From the NCBI RefSeq assembly GCF_000153105.1, contig NZ_CH672377.1:1778147-1842146 (forward strand): a stretch of DNA of 64,000 nucleotides, written 5' to 3'. Made by a program: the position numbers and the translations under genes. The notes under the pieces were generated by a model. The model made no database searches. It saw only the letters and a list, made by a program, of their open reading frames with translations, and had not been told where the DNA came from. Numbering within the stretch: position 1 is the first letter of the stretch; every line of letters starts with the position of its first letter. The stretch comes from Blastopirellula marina DSM 3645. Lineage in GTDB: Bacteria > Planctomycetota > Planctomycetia > Pirellulales > Pirellulaceae. This document shows positions 1-7,848 of this stretch, piece by piece.

Positions 1-102
1 TCAACGGTTCGCCACTTCAAAAATAACCAAGAACGCCGCGCCGCTTTTCGCATCGCGCGGCCGCAAACCATTTACGAAAACTGCATCAGGAGCAAACAGA
101 CT

Positions 103-1146
103 ATGATTCGCGTTGGCATCGTCGGAGTCGGTTTCATGGGCTGGATTCACTATCTGGCCTACCAAAAAGTTCGTTCGATGAAACTGGCCGCCGTCAGCTC
201 GCGCGATCCCAAACGGCTCAAAGGGGACTGGCGCGGCATCAAAGGCAACTTTGGTCCTCCCGGCGAAAAGATCGATCTGAAGGGAGTCGCGACCTACACG
301 ACCTACGAAGAGATGCTGGCCGACGATTCAATCGATATGGTCGACCTTTGCTTGCCCCCGGCGATTCATGCCGACTTCACCATCCAAGCCTTCGAAGCCG
401 GCAAGCATGTGCTGGTCGAAAAGCCGATCGCCGTGTCGGCGGCCGACGCCAAACGCATGGTCAAAGCGTCGCAAAAGAGCGGCAAGCTGCTGATGACTGC
501 GCATTCGCTGCCGTTTTTCCCCGAGTACAACTTCGCGCTGAAAGCGGCTCGCAGCGGTCAGTATGGCAAACTGCTCGGCGGCAGCTTCAAACGGTCGATC
601 TCCGATCCAACTTGGGTCGACGGCTTTTGGGACGCCGAGAAAGTGGGAGGCCCGATGGTCGACCTGCAGATTCATGACTCGCATTGGATTCGCTTGCTGT
701 TCGGCATGCCGACCGCCGTCACCAGCCAAGGTCGAATGCGCGGCGACGTCGTCGAATATGTCAGTTCGCAGTTCGAGTTCGCCGACCGCAGCTTAGTCGT
801 CAATCTAAACGCCGGCGTGATTGACCAGCCGAGCCGCTCGTTCGCCCACGGCTTTGAGATTCACTTTGAAAAAGCGACGCTGCTGTTCGACTTCTGCGTG
901 ATCGACGACCAACCGGTCCTTTCGATGCCGCTGACGGTCATCCCCAAAAAGGGAAAATCGAAGCAGCCGAAGCTCGCCGGCGGCGACCCGGTCGAAGCGT
1001 TCATCGCCGAGATGAAAGAAGCGGCCACGTCGATCGAAACCGGCACGCCGTCCGATATCCTCGCCGGAGAAACCGCCGCCGACGCGCTGGTCCTGTGCCA
1101 CAAACAAACCGAAGCCGTCATCAAAGGCCGCAAGGTGAAGATCTAA
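103..1146 (+). CDS. Gfo/Idh/MocA-family NAD(P)-dependent oxidoreductase
   Basis: A 347-residue cytoplasmic protein of the usual family length. The N-terminal Rossmann fold starts with GIVGVGFMG (residues 5-13), and the family EKP motif follows at about residue 107 (VLVEKPIAV). That Lys is the usual catalytic or substrate-contacting residue. The C-terminal half (about 125-345) is the alpha/beta substrate domain, with the GG-x-MVDLQIHDSHWIRLLFG stretch near 185-205 typical of the family. Family members oxidise or reduce sugars, inositols and related compounds; the substrate cannot be told from sequence. It has no signal peptide, so it is not one of the Tat-exported planctomycete members. It stands alone, with an inverted-repeat element just downstream. 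Confidence 0.93.
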   Translation: MIRVGIVGVGFMGWIHYLAYQKVRSMKLAAVSSRDPKRLKGDWRGIKGNFGPPGEKIDLKGVATYTTYEEMLADDSIDMVDLCLPPAIHADFTIQAFEAGKHVLVEKPIAVSAADAKRMVKASQKSGKLLMTAHSLPFFPEYNFALKAARSGQYGKLLGGSFKRSISDPTWVDGFWDAEKVGGPMVDLQIHDSHWIRLLFGMPTAVTSQGRMRGDVVEYVSSQFEFADRSLVVNLNAGVIDQPSRSFAHGFEIHFEKATLLFDFCVIDDQPVLSMPLTVIPKKGKSKQPKLAGGDPVEAFIAEMKEAATSIETGTPSDILAGETAADALVLCHKQTEAVIKGRKVKI

Positions 1147-1154
1147 TTTCAACC

Positions 1155-1248
1155 GTAGACCGAGGCGCGAGCCGCGGGAATGCGGCCGGATACTTCCAAC
1201 GGTTTCAGCATCGCCGAGCGGTTTCACTCGGCTCGCGACTCGGGCTAC
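1155..1248. repeat. 94-bp inverted-repeat element with GTAG ends (REP/MITE-like)
   Basis: The left arm 1155-1174 (gtagaccgaggcgcgagccg) and the reverse complement of the right arm 1229-1248 (gtagcccgagtcgcgagccg) agree at 18 of 20 positions. The element sits directly after the oxidoreductase stop codon. The interior GGGAATGCGG (about 1176-1185) recurs, on the other strand, inside the inverted repeat at 56142-56281. It could act as an RNA hairpin at the 3' end of the upstream transcript, but it lacks a clean T-tract. Confidence 0.7.
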
Positions 1249-1350
1249 AATTTTTTGCCGAATAGAGCGCTAGCGCGGTGTGTGCATCAACATTTCGTCT
1301 GACTTTGCCCAGGCTTTAACGCAAGCATCTCAACCAAGGACCATCCCCAG

Positions 1351-1821
1351 ATGAAACCCAAGAACACGATCTGCTTGTGGTTCAAAGAAGACATGTTGGC
1401 CGCAGCGAACTTTTACGCCGCTACCTTTCCCGATAGCCAAGTCACCGCCGTTCACCACGCTCCCAGTGATTATCCCGGCGGCAAGCAGGGAGACGTGCTC
1501 ACGGTGGAGTTCACCGTCGTAGGCATCCCCTGTCTCGCCCTCGGCGGCGGCCCAGGGTTTACCAACGGCTTCTCCTTTCAGATTGCGACCGACGATCAAG
1601 CGGAAACCGACCGCTACTGGAACGCGATCCTCGATAACGGCGGCACGGAACTCGCCTGCGGCTGGTGCAAAGACCGCTGGGGCCTGGCTTGGCAAATCAC
1701 GCCGCGCGTTCTAACCGACGCTCTGGCGGCCGGCGGCGAAGAAGCAGGCCGAGCCTTCAACGCGATGATGACAATGAAAAAGATCGACGTCGCCGCAATC
1801 GAAGCGGCGCGGCGAGGGTAA
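1351..1821 (+). CDS. VOC-family protein (PhnB / 3-demethylubiquinone-methyltransferase-like glyoxalase fold)
   Basis: A 156-residue cytoplasmic protein. The opening pattern (KNTICLWFKEDMLAAANFYA) and the later CGWCKDRWGLAWQITPR segment (about residues 105-122) are characteristic of the PhnB-like branch of the vicinal oxygen chelate superfamily. It carries one full beta-alpha-beta-beta-beta repeat pair. Members of this branch are often annotated 3-demethylubiquinone-9 3-methyltransferase, but that activity is not established for the branch and should not be assumed. No operon partner is apparent. Confidence 0.88.
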   Translation: MKPKNTICLWFKEDMLAAANFYAATFPDSQVTAVHHAPSDYPGGKQGDVLTVEFTVVGIPCLALGGGPGFTNGFSFQIATDDQAETDRYWNAILDNGGTELACGWCKDRWGLAWQITPRVLTDALAAGGEEAGRAFNAMMTMKKIDVAAIEAARRG

Positions 1822-2135
1822 GATCAACGCTAAGAAGAAAGCGTAAGCCGGCGCCGCCCCCGCCGACTGTCATCCATTTCAACGCATCGTCGATCCCGTT
1901 CGCCGCATGGTTCCCTCTTGAACCACGGTAATGAGGAGCACTATATTTTACCGACAAGGCAGGATGATCTCCCCTTGCCGGTGTTAGAATTTTTCAAAAC
2001 CAATCCAAAATACAGCCGCGGGGTCAGCTTTCCCCCTTGTGTTGCGGTTGCTCCTGGCTACAGTGGCGGTATAAGTTCCTCTTTTTCCATCGTAGCGTAT
2101 CTCTTGTGTTACTTACGCTCTTAAGGATCCATTCT
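1822..2135. other. Intergenic, no gene seen
   Basis: 314 bases between the VOC gene and the DUF1559 gene. Short open frames are present on both strands but lack ribosome-binding sites, homology-like motifs or continuity. The DUF1559 reading frame stays open upstream to 2037, but that extension ([12 protein letters not shown]...) precedes the pilin-type leader and looks non-coding. It presumably holds the promoter and 5' leader of the DUF1559 gene. Confidence 0.6.
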
Positions 2136-3194
2136 ATGAACAGGTCGGTTCCGAGACGGCGCGTTTCTGCGTTCACGCTCGTTGAATTGCTTGTAGTGAT
2201 CGCAATTATCGGCACCCTCATCGCTCTCTTGCTTCCCGCCGTACAGCAAGCTCGAGAGGCTGCCCGCCGCATGCAATGCAGCAACAATCAGAAGCAACTC
2301 GGCATTGCCTTGCACAATTATCACGACACGTTTGGCGCCTTTCCGGCTCGGTCCTCCGGGACGGGTGCGCCGGGCACCGGTGGAGAGGTATCGCGTCTGT
2401 CTGGGACGTTTTTCCTGCTGCCGTTTATGGAGCAGCAGGCCCTCTATGACAACCTGCGAGGAATATTCGTGTGGAACGATCCGTTCAAAATTCGGGTGGG
2501 TGCGATGCTCTGCCCCTCGGACTCGGAAATCGCTCCTGACGGAAAGGATCCCAACGGGCAGAATGCCGCCGGAGTCACGAACTATGTTCTCTGTAGCGGC
2601 GATAGCCCTGTTGGCATCTGTGAAACGACGAACCGCCCCAATCCGGCCGTCCCCCGTACGTCCCGCGGGATGTTCGCCTACATGACCTGGTACGGTTTCC
2701 GCGACTGCACCGATGGCTCCTCGAACACGTTGGCCTTCTCAGAACTGGCCCGCGGTATCGAGAAGCGGAGCTTGGGCATGGTCTCGAATACGACGGCCAC
2801 GAATCCTGCCGCTTGTACAGCGAGCATTAGCACCAGCGCTTCGAATAAATACAGTGCCGATAGCTGGTCCAGCGGCGCCAACCGCGGCTTTCGCATCTTT
2901 GACGGCAGCGAAATCTTCGCCGGGTTCAATACGATCACGCCCCCCAACGGCGCTTCCTGCTTCACCGGAACCAAAGATCACTACGAACCAGGAATGTTCG
3001 CCGCGAGCAGCCGACACCCCGGTGGAGTGCTGGGCTGCTTCACCGATGGTTCCGTCAGTTTCATCACCGAGACCATCAATACCGGCGATCAGTCAACGAC
3101 GGCGCCTGCACGAGACGACGGGGGACAGTCGCCCTACGGCGTCTGGGGCGCTCTTGGCACGAGAAGCGGCGGCGAATCGAAGCAGCTTCCTTAG
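2136..3194 (+). CDS. DUF1559 domain protein with type IV pilin-like N-terminus
   Basis: A 352-residue protein. The prepilin-type methylation/transmembrane segment [14 protein letters not shown] lies at about residues 12-25, followed by the invariant [18 protein letters not shown]. The C-terminal RHPGG...FTDGSV signature (about 293-310) is the planctomycete H-X9-DG motif. The start at 2136 (MNRSVPRRR) places a basic leader before FTLVE, as in related proteins; the upstream in-frame ATG would add 33 implausible residues. The protein is probably membrane-anchored and exported like a pseudopilin, with a large extracytoplasmic domain of unknown function. A transthyretin-like lipoprotein follows 88 bp downstream, and this pairing is repeated at 30146-31506. 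Confidence 0.95.
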   Translation: MNRSVPRRRVSAFTLVELLVVIAIIGTLIALLLPAVQQAREAARRMQCSNNQKQLGIALHNYHDTFGAFPARSSGTGAPGTGGEVSRLSGTFFLLPFMEQQALYDNLRGIFVWNDPFKIRVGAMLCPSDSEIAPDGKDPNGQNAAGVTNYVLCSGDSPVGICETTNRPNPAVPRTSRGMFAYMTWYGFRDCTDGSSNTLAFSELARGIEKRSLGMVSNTTATNPAACTASISTSASNKYSADSWSSGANRGFRIFDGSEIFAGFNTITPPNGASCFTGTKDHYEPGMFAASSRHPGGVLGCFTDGSVSFITETINTGDQSTTAPARDDGGQSPYGVWGALGTRSGGESKQLP

Positions 3195-3282
3195 GCAAAT
3201 TTCACGAAGGTGATTGATCGATCCGCCGCGATCCGGTTCGCTTCGGCCGTTTTTATCTGGGACTCTTTTTAAAATCAACGAC

Positions 3283-3723
3283 ATGAACACCATCCATGCA
3301 ACTCTATTCTTGATCGCCGTTGCTTTCGTTGGATGCACCCAGAAACCTGATTTGCCCGAGGGCACGCCTCCGCTCTATCCTCTTACCGGAACGGTCGTAT
3401 ACGACGGTCAGCCGCTGACCGATGCGGTGGTCGTGTTCAACCCCACTCAGGGTGAAGTCGCCGGCTCGGCGATGACCGATGCCGAAGGGAAGTTTAGAGC
3501 TCGTGCCTATCCACCGCATGATGGTCTTCCCGAAGGTCCCTATATCGTCACGGTTAGCAAGACCAAGGATATCCCACTTCCCGCAGATAAATACGGGCAA
3601 ACCGGCTCCCGCACGGAAGATGTCATCCCGGCAAAATACAAAAACGCCAAGACGTCTCAGTTGACCGTCGACGTGGCGCCGGAGTACGACAACGACGTGA
3701 CGCTCGAACTCCAAGCGAAGTAA
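3283..3723 (+). CDS. Small transthyretin-like (carboxypeptidase-regulatory-like) lipoprotein
   Basis: 146 residues. The chosen start (MNTIHATLFLIAVAFVGC) gives a lipoprotein signal peptide with lipobox VGC at residues 14-16. Starting upstream at 3214 would put 23 polar residues before it. The mature part is a single beta-sandwich: LTGTVVYDGQPLTDAVVVF, then MTDAEGKFRA, PEGPYIVTVS and the usual late IPAKYKN segment. These are typical of planctomycete lipoproteins encoded next to DUF1559 genes. It is probably attached to a membrane and partners the DUF1559 protein upstream; that partnership is inferred from recurrence only. Confidence 0.9.
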   Translation: MNTIHATLFLIAVAFVGCTQKPDLPEGTPPLYPLTGTVVYDGQPLTDAVVVFNPTQGEVAGSAMTDAEGKFRARAYPPHDGLPEGPYIVTVSKTKDIPLPADKYGQTGSRTEDVIPAKYKNAKTSQLTVDVAPEYDNDVTLELQAK

Positions 3724-4435
3724 GCAAAGTGATGGGCCGCGCCAGCTTCGCGGCTGTCGCGGTTGCCCACTCCAGCCATTTCGTCGGGCGGGGGGAGCAA
3801 GCGAATCTGATCCGGCAACTTAAAATTAGCGCCGGTCGTTGGGGCAGCTCACTGCCTACATAGAACTCGGCTTCTAGCCAGTGCTTCGGCCAAGGCGCCA
3901 AGCTACCAGAATCGCCGCTTATCCAATCCGAGCTCTAACCGCCGGTCAGCAGTTCCAGAACCCGAGGCAGTTGGACGGCGCCGCCCCAGCGATTCACTTT
4001 GCATCCAAACCGCCAGCCTGTGGCGAAGTGGTTTCCATCCCTTCAACATGGTGGGCCAAAAACCAAAGCCGACGCCTATCGTAAGCCATCGAACTTTCGA
4101 AGTGTTAAATTCTCCTCCGATTTCTCGGAACGCGATCATGCTCTTTGCATCTTGTGCATAGAGACAATAGATCGCCGCACAGAGCAGCGTGCGTCGCTAC
4201 GAATGAGCTCCAGTTGCGACGAAGAACTCCGCAACTGGCATAGTTGTTGCGGCTTCCTTCCTGACGAAGCAATGCGATTGCCGCCGAACGCTCTGCATTC
4301 TTTCGTCCGCGTCTCGAAGCGAATAAAGGGATTGTCATTCGATACTGCGAGATAGCGCAGATTGCGGCGCCCCGTCATTGCAAGTAGCAGGAGGCATTCT
4401 GTTTTATTCCTTAGTGAACCCCTTAGGAGGTAAAG
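3724..4435. other. Intergenic, no convincing gene
   Basis: 712 bases. Open frames up to about 118 codons occur on both strands and overlap each other. None has a Shine-Dalgarno sequence, a signal peptide or recognisable motifs, and their composition is arginine/serine-rich as expected of shadow frames. The segment ends in a strong Shine-Dalgarno AGGAGG (4425-4430) serving the gene at 4436. It may contain decayed coding sequence, but nothing can be named. Confidence 0.5.
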
Positions 4436-5020
4436 ATGAACTGGCTAAAGAGGGCAAGACTTTCACTTCTCATATTGTTGCTGGCTGGCGGCGCCGCGCC
4501 GCTGACGGCCCATGCGCAAGACGCTGGACAAAGTGACGATTCGCGTGGAGTCACCAACCAAGAAAACAACCGCAACGAAGAGAGCAGGACGAATAACGCA
4601 GCTCAATCGTCCGAGCACCAAGATTGGAGCGACAACTGGTGGAAATTAGATGTGAGCCTTTCTAGCCCTAATCGGCAGGCGAACAACACCCCAAGCGCCG
4701 GCAATCAACAAGTCGCCCAGCCGAGCAATCAAGCTTCTGAAAATTGGCTAGAAGTTAATCTCAGCCTTTCTGGCAGCGACTGGTGGGAAGAATTCACCGA
4801 GCAGGACAATGACCAACAACGCCAGGAACAGCGAGCTAGCCGGCAACCGCTTGAACAGGCAGAGCGGGCCGCTCAGCGGCAAGCCGACCAAGTCGAGCGG
4901 GCCACCGAGCGAGAAGTCGAACAGGTGGAACAGGCTAGTGAGCAGCAAGTCGAGGAGGTCGAAGAGCAGGTCGACCAATCTACCGACGATTATTCCACCG
5001 ATTCGTGGTGGGACTGGTAA
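4436..5020 (+). CDS. Secreted Trp-motif / hendecad-repeat protein (unknown function)
   Basis: 194 residues with AGGAGG five bases before the ATG. Residues 1-27 form a signal peptide (hydrophobic LLILLLAGGAAPLTAHAQ). The mature chain is Q/N/E-rich. Two related tryptophan motifs, NWWKLDVSLS (about 64-73) and NWLEVNLSLSGSDWW (about 102-116), are followed by an alternating charged helix. In that helix an 11-residue unit repeats three times (RQADQVERATE, REVEQVEQASE, QQVEEVEEQVD; about 152-184). The chain ends SWWDW. No cysteines occur in the mature part. The next gene, 87 bp downstream, encodes another secreted Q-rich protein, so the two are probably co-transcribed. I do not recognise a family. 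Confidence 0.8.
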   Translation: MNWLKRARLSLLILLLAGGAAPLTAHAQDAGQSDDSRGVTNQENNRNEESRTNNAAQSSEHQDWSDNWWKLDVSLSSPNRQANNTPSAGNQQVAQPSNQASENWLEVNLSLSGSDWWEEFTEQDNDQQRQEQRASRQPLEQAERAAQRQADQVERATEREVEQVEQASEQQVEEVEEQVDQSTDDYSTDSWWDW

Positions 5021-5107
5021 TCAGCTGTCGGCTCAGTTGCAGAAAACGGAGACGACAACCCTTGATGAAACCATTCTTAACTCACTTATTCAAAGAAAGT
5101 AACAATC

Positions 5108-6115
5108 ATGCATTGGAAAAATTGGCAACTCGGTGCGCTAGCCCTGACGGCGACTTTTGGTTTGACCTCCCTGGCGCAAGCTCAACTTAACGACAATCAA
5201 CGACGTAGCGACAATATCTCGCAACAAGATGATCTGCGCGAGCAACGTTCGCAGTCCAACCCCAACCAAGCGACGGAGCAATCCGCGAATCAAAACCGCC
5301 CGAGCGACAACCAAACTCAGTATCGGGTCAATCTGGACGGCTGGGCCCAGATTGCAACCGATTACGATCGCGACGGAAAGTATGACGCTGTCGAAACGAT
5401 CTACTTGTTTGATTTGGAGAACGCCCGGAAAGCAAGTCGGGCCCGCGCTCAATCTGGCCAAAACGGTCAGGCGTCAGCCAAGCTGGAGCAGCGCAAAAAA
5501 GTGCACGTCGCGGGAAAGGTGAAAAGCTTAGAGCATAAGTCGCTGATCAGCTCCAAAGAGAAAAAGGTAGTCGCCAAGATCAGCACCGACCAAGGCGAAA
5601 CGAAGACCGTCTGCTTGGGCAAGGAGAGCAAAGTTCAGCAGCTCGATCTGCAAACAGGGGATCAGCTGCAAGCCTCCGGCGTTCGTGCTCGGATTGACGG
5701 CCAAGAGGTCGTACTAGCGAGCCATGTCTCGGCCGGAGATCGCTCCATCGATAATCCTTTGCCGCAACAACGCGGACTCTCGCGCTATCAAGGCGAAGTT
5801 CAAGATACGCGGAAGACGACCTTCCAAGGTCGCAACGGCGAATTTTTGATCGCCACGGTCAAGACTAAGGATCACGGCGACAAACAAGTGAATTTGGGAC
5901 CGAGTCGAGAAATCACCGATCTTGATATTCACAAGGGAACGCAGATCAAGATGTTGGCCCGCCAGGGAAAAATGAATAATCAAGAAGCCCTTATCGCCGA
6001 GGTGATTCGGGTCAATGATCGCAGTGTCGATATTCGCGAAGCGACCAAGCGGACACTGAAGGGCCAAGACTCGCAACAGTCGCAGCAAAGCGATCGTCGC
6101 AGCAGCGATAACTAA
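5108..6115 (+). CDS. Secreted protein with EF-hand-type loop and duplicated beta domain
   Basis: 335 residues with a signal peptide at 1-26 (ALTATFGLTSLAQAQ). A Q/N/S-rich linker (27-72) precedes NLDGWAQIATDYDRDGKYDA. Residues 85-96 (DYDRDGKYDAVE) fit the canonical 12-residue calcium loop D-x-D-x-D-G-x-x-D-x-x-E. Two tandem copies of a roughly 83-residue beta domain follow (about 131-214 and 226-308). They share KT/KQVxLG, xxLDLxxGxQ, ...NQEALIAxV and DRSxD. The tail is Q/S-rich. It lies immediately after the hendecad-repeat secreted protein and before a strong terminator. The function is unknown; a calcium-dependent periplasmic or cell-wall role is inference. Confidence 0.85.
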   Translation: MHWKNWQLGALALTATFGLTSLAQAQLNDNQRRSDNISQQDDLREQRSQSNPNQATEQSANQNRPSDNQTQYRVNLDGWAQIATDYDRDGKYDAVETIYLFDLENARKASRARAQSGQNGQASAKLEQRKKVHVAGKVKSLEHKSLISSKEKKVVAKISTDQGETKTVCLGKESKVQQLDLQTGDQLQASGVRARIDGQEVVLASHVSAGDRSIDNPLPQQRGLSRYQGEVQDTRKTTFQGRNGEFLIATVKTKDHGDKQVNLGPSREITDLDIHKGTQIKMLARQGKMNNQEALIAEVIRVNDRSVDIREATKRTLKGQDSQQSQQSDRRSSDN

Positions 6116-6167
6116 CAAGAGCGGATAGACGCGCATAGCGCGCCTGTCTGAAACTTGGCGATAACGC

Positions 6168-6203
6168 GAAGGCGGCTTTCCCAGAAAGCCGCCTTCTTTT
6201 TTT
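6168..6203 (+). terminator. Rho-independent terminator after the secreted-protein pair
   Basis: A perfect 13-bp stem (6168-6180 with 6184-6196) has a 3-base loop and is followed by seven Ts at 6197-6203. It lies 53 bp past the stop of the EF-hand-type gene. Confidence 0.93.
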
Positions 6204-6270
6204 GCGCTTTTCAAACCGTAACTAAAGCGCTGTTTAGCCAGCTGAACAAATAGTCGTTTTTCTCTCCGGC

Positions 6271-6308
6271 TTCTCTCCCCATCAGCCGTGCGGCTGATGG
6301 GGAGAGAA
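6271..6308. repeat. Perfect 18-bp inverted repeat (36 of 38 bases)
   Basis: Arms 6271-6288 and 6291-6308 are exact reverse complements separated by two bases (TG). No T-run follows in either direction, so it does not look like an intrinsic terminator. It lies between a terminator and the DUF1294 gene. Confidence 0.85.
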
Positions 6309-6392
6309 GCGATAGACAGAGGATGAGACGCCGCTTTAAGATGGGTGAGCGTTTTCTAACTAGAGCGACCCCAGCCCCAAAACGAATGATAA

Positions 6393-6671
6393 ATGTTGAT
6401 CTTCTACGCGCTGCTGGTCTCGGTAGTGAGTTGCGTTACCTTCGTCGCCTACGGCATCGACAAACGGCGTGCCCAGTTGGGTCGACATCGAATTTCTGAA
6501 AACACGCTGCAACTACTCGCGCTCAGCGGCGGCTGGCCAGGAGCGTGGGCCGCGCAGCAGTTCTTTCGGCACAAGACGCAGAAACTCTCCTTCCTGCTCG
6601 TCTACTGGCTAATCGTCGCGATGCATGTCGTCTTGCTCGCGGGACTGTGCTATCTGTGGTTAATCGGATAA
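6393..6671 (+). CDS. DUF1294 small membrane protein
   Basis: 92 residues. The sequence has the DUF1294 pattern: a first transmembrane helix (about 3-21), the cytoplasmic YGIDKRRAQLGRHRISENTLQLLALSGGWPGA stretch (split here by position, about 22-52), AQQFFRHKT and a final hydrophobic helix (about 68-90). The family's function is unknown; in other proteins the domain occurs fused to cold-shock domains. The gene converges on a minus-strand membrane protein, with 18 bases between the stop codons. Confidence 0.88.
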   Translation: MLIFYALLVSVVSCVTFVAYGIDKRRAQLGRHRISENTLQLLALSGGWPGAWAAQQFFRHKTQKLSFLLVYWLIVAMHVVLLAGLCYLWLIG

Positions 6672-6689
6672 GAGCCGAGTTGCGCCGGC

Positions 6690-7067
6690 TCAATCGTCGG
6701 ACGCAGACGCCACAAAGGACAAGTACACGAGCCCAGGCAGCGCCCCCAGCCCGGCGCCAATCAGCAGTTCCAAGCTAAAAAAGTTGCCGGAGTCGATCAG
6801 CATGGAACGGAGGATGACATAGGCGTGGACGCCCACAACGGCGCCGACTCCCATCACCGCTCCGCCGATGCCGCCGTGGATCCACCGCAGCGTGTAGATC
6901 GCAGCGCCAACCGCGCCGCCGGCGCCGGCGATCGCCAGCCAGACGAAATACGGCAGCGCGTTCCACTCGGGCATAAAGCCGCTGACAATCATGGAAGGAA
7001 GGATGATCGTGATCGCGGCGATCCAGCCGCCGATCATTTCGTTGGGCGTTTCATTATCGCCGCTCAT
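6690..7067 (-). CDS. Integral membrane protein, four predicted helices (hypothetical)
   Basis: 125 residues. The start at 7067 (MSGDNETPNEMIGG) is preceded by AAGGAC and opens a sequence dominated by helices at about 13-32, 38-58, 67-88 and 98-121. The frame remains open upstream to 7301, but the added 78 residues are Arg/Ser-rich and cross a non-coding region, so they were rejected. Gly/Ala-rich helices (GAGGAVGAA, GGIGGAVMGVGAVVG) suggest a compact helical bundle. No family is recognised. Confidence 0.75.
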   Translation of the reverse strand: MSGDNETPNEMIGGWIAAITIILPSMIVSGFMPEWNALPYFVWLAIAGAGGAVGAAIYTLRWIHGGIGGAVMGVGAVVGVHAYVILRSMLIDSGNFFSLELLIGAGLGALPGLVYLSFVASASDD

Positions 7068-7240
7068 TTGTGGTTGTCCTTGGTTGTTGGCTGAACCAAT
7101 GTCCCTGCTAGCGATCTCGATTCTAGCACCTACCAAACGCGAACTTCCACTGTTTTTTCGAGCGGCGAAGGAGGATCGCCAGCGGGGCGAACAGCCCCCG
7201 CGAATCGCTCGAATTGGGTTGGCTCGGCGACAAACATTAT

Positions 7241-7727
7241 CTCTCGACAAAACGCACGACTTGCGGATGGAATAGGGGATGAATCGATCGGCGGTCAGCA
7301 AAGACCGCCGCGAGCGGAGACTGCTGCGCGGTCGGGAACTCGACCGTTGATCGTTCGCCTAGATACCTTTTGCGCATGGCTTGTCCGGTCCAAGCAGGGG
7401 AAAATGTCGAAATCTGAACGCCGAATACGGCGAAACGCGGGGCTCAAAAAAAACGCGCGGCGGTCCGGTCCTGTCCGGTCCTGTCCGATCCGGTCCTGTC
7501 CGATCCAACGTGGGGAAATTTCGAACGTCGCAACCAGAATGTCGAATGCTCTGGATCGCTGGACTCAAAAAAAAGCGTGGCGGTCCGGTCCAACCCTGTC
7601 TATTCGAACCTTCTGGGCAATTGCCAAAATCAATATCGGGAAGTAGCAGCGCCTTGGTAGAGAACCGGATTCGTCATTCACCACTCCCGTCATTCCTGCG
7701 GCATTCGGATTTCGACATTCGTCATCG
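7241..7727 (+). repeat. Dispersed intergenic repeat, copy 1 (GGTCC-rich)
   Basis: This non-coding block shares an ordered set of short motifs with 42905-43270: ctctcgacaaaacgcacg (7241-7258), GGTCC/GGTCCAA motifs, a run of eight As followed by a GC-rich GGTCCGGTCC (7446-7471), and ggatttcgacattcgtcat (about 7708-7727). Inside this copy a unit of about 120 bp is duplicated: ...CTCAAAAAAAA(C)GCG(C/T)GGCGGTCCGGTCC ends at 7471 and again at 7591. Both copies lie upstream of plus-strand genes. No transposase, protein or target-site duplication is evident. Confidence 0.65.
7462..7506 (+). repeat. Nine-unit pentanucleotide array (K/G-N-TCC)
   Basis: Nine consecutive 5-base units: GGTCC, GGTCC, TGTCC, GGTCC, TGTCC, GATCC, GGTCC, TGTCC, GATCC, with no interruption. 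It lies inside the dispersed repeat element, where the corresponding site of the second half (7582-7591) has only two units. Confidence 0.9.
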
Positions 7728-7848
7728 CAATCTCCCCCTCCGTTCCCATTACGACTGCAATGCCTTGCATCGAGCTAGTCCAGCGGGTAAAGTTAAGTCT
7801 CGTGACCTGAGATCTAATCTCAATACCAACAAGCCCCCACCGCCTGAC

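Larger units (their letters stand above)
7068..7848. other. Intergenic region upstream of feo operon
   Basis: About 780 bases hold the GGTCC-rich repeat described separately and an 8-bp stem hairpin (7289-7296 with 7303-7310) without a T-tract. The first FeoA frame is open back to 7381 but runs through the repeat and is not credible as protein there. The promoter of the feo genes should lie here; I could not identify a convincing Fur or FNR site by eye. Confidence 0.5.

Noticed and set aside
3999-4355. 118-codon plus-strand frame between the lipoprotein and the hendecad protein
   Set aside because: It overlaps open frames on the other strand, has no start signal and no folded-protein composition.
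7068-7301. N-terminal extension of the minus-strand membrane protein to 203 residues
   Set aside because: The added residues are Arg/Ser-rich and precede a well-placed ATG with AAGGAC upstream.
7462-7506. Restriction-modification or phase-variable coding repeat
   Set aside because: The pentamer array is not inside a credible gene and no methyltransferase or endonuclease is nearby.
7381-7848. N-terminal extension of the first FeoA to 232 residues
   Set aside because: The extension translates the GGTCC-rich repeat and intergenic DNA. FeoA homology begins only at about residue 157 of that frame, at the ATGs near 7849.
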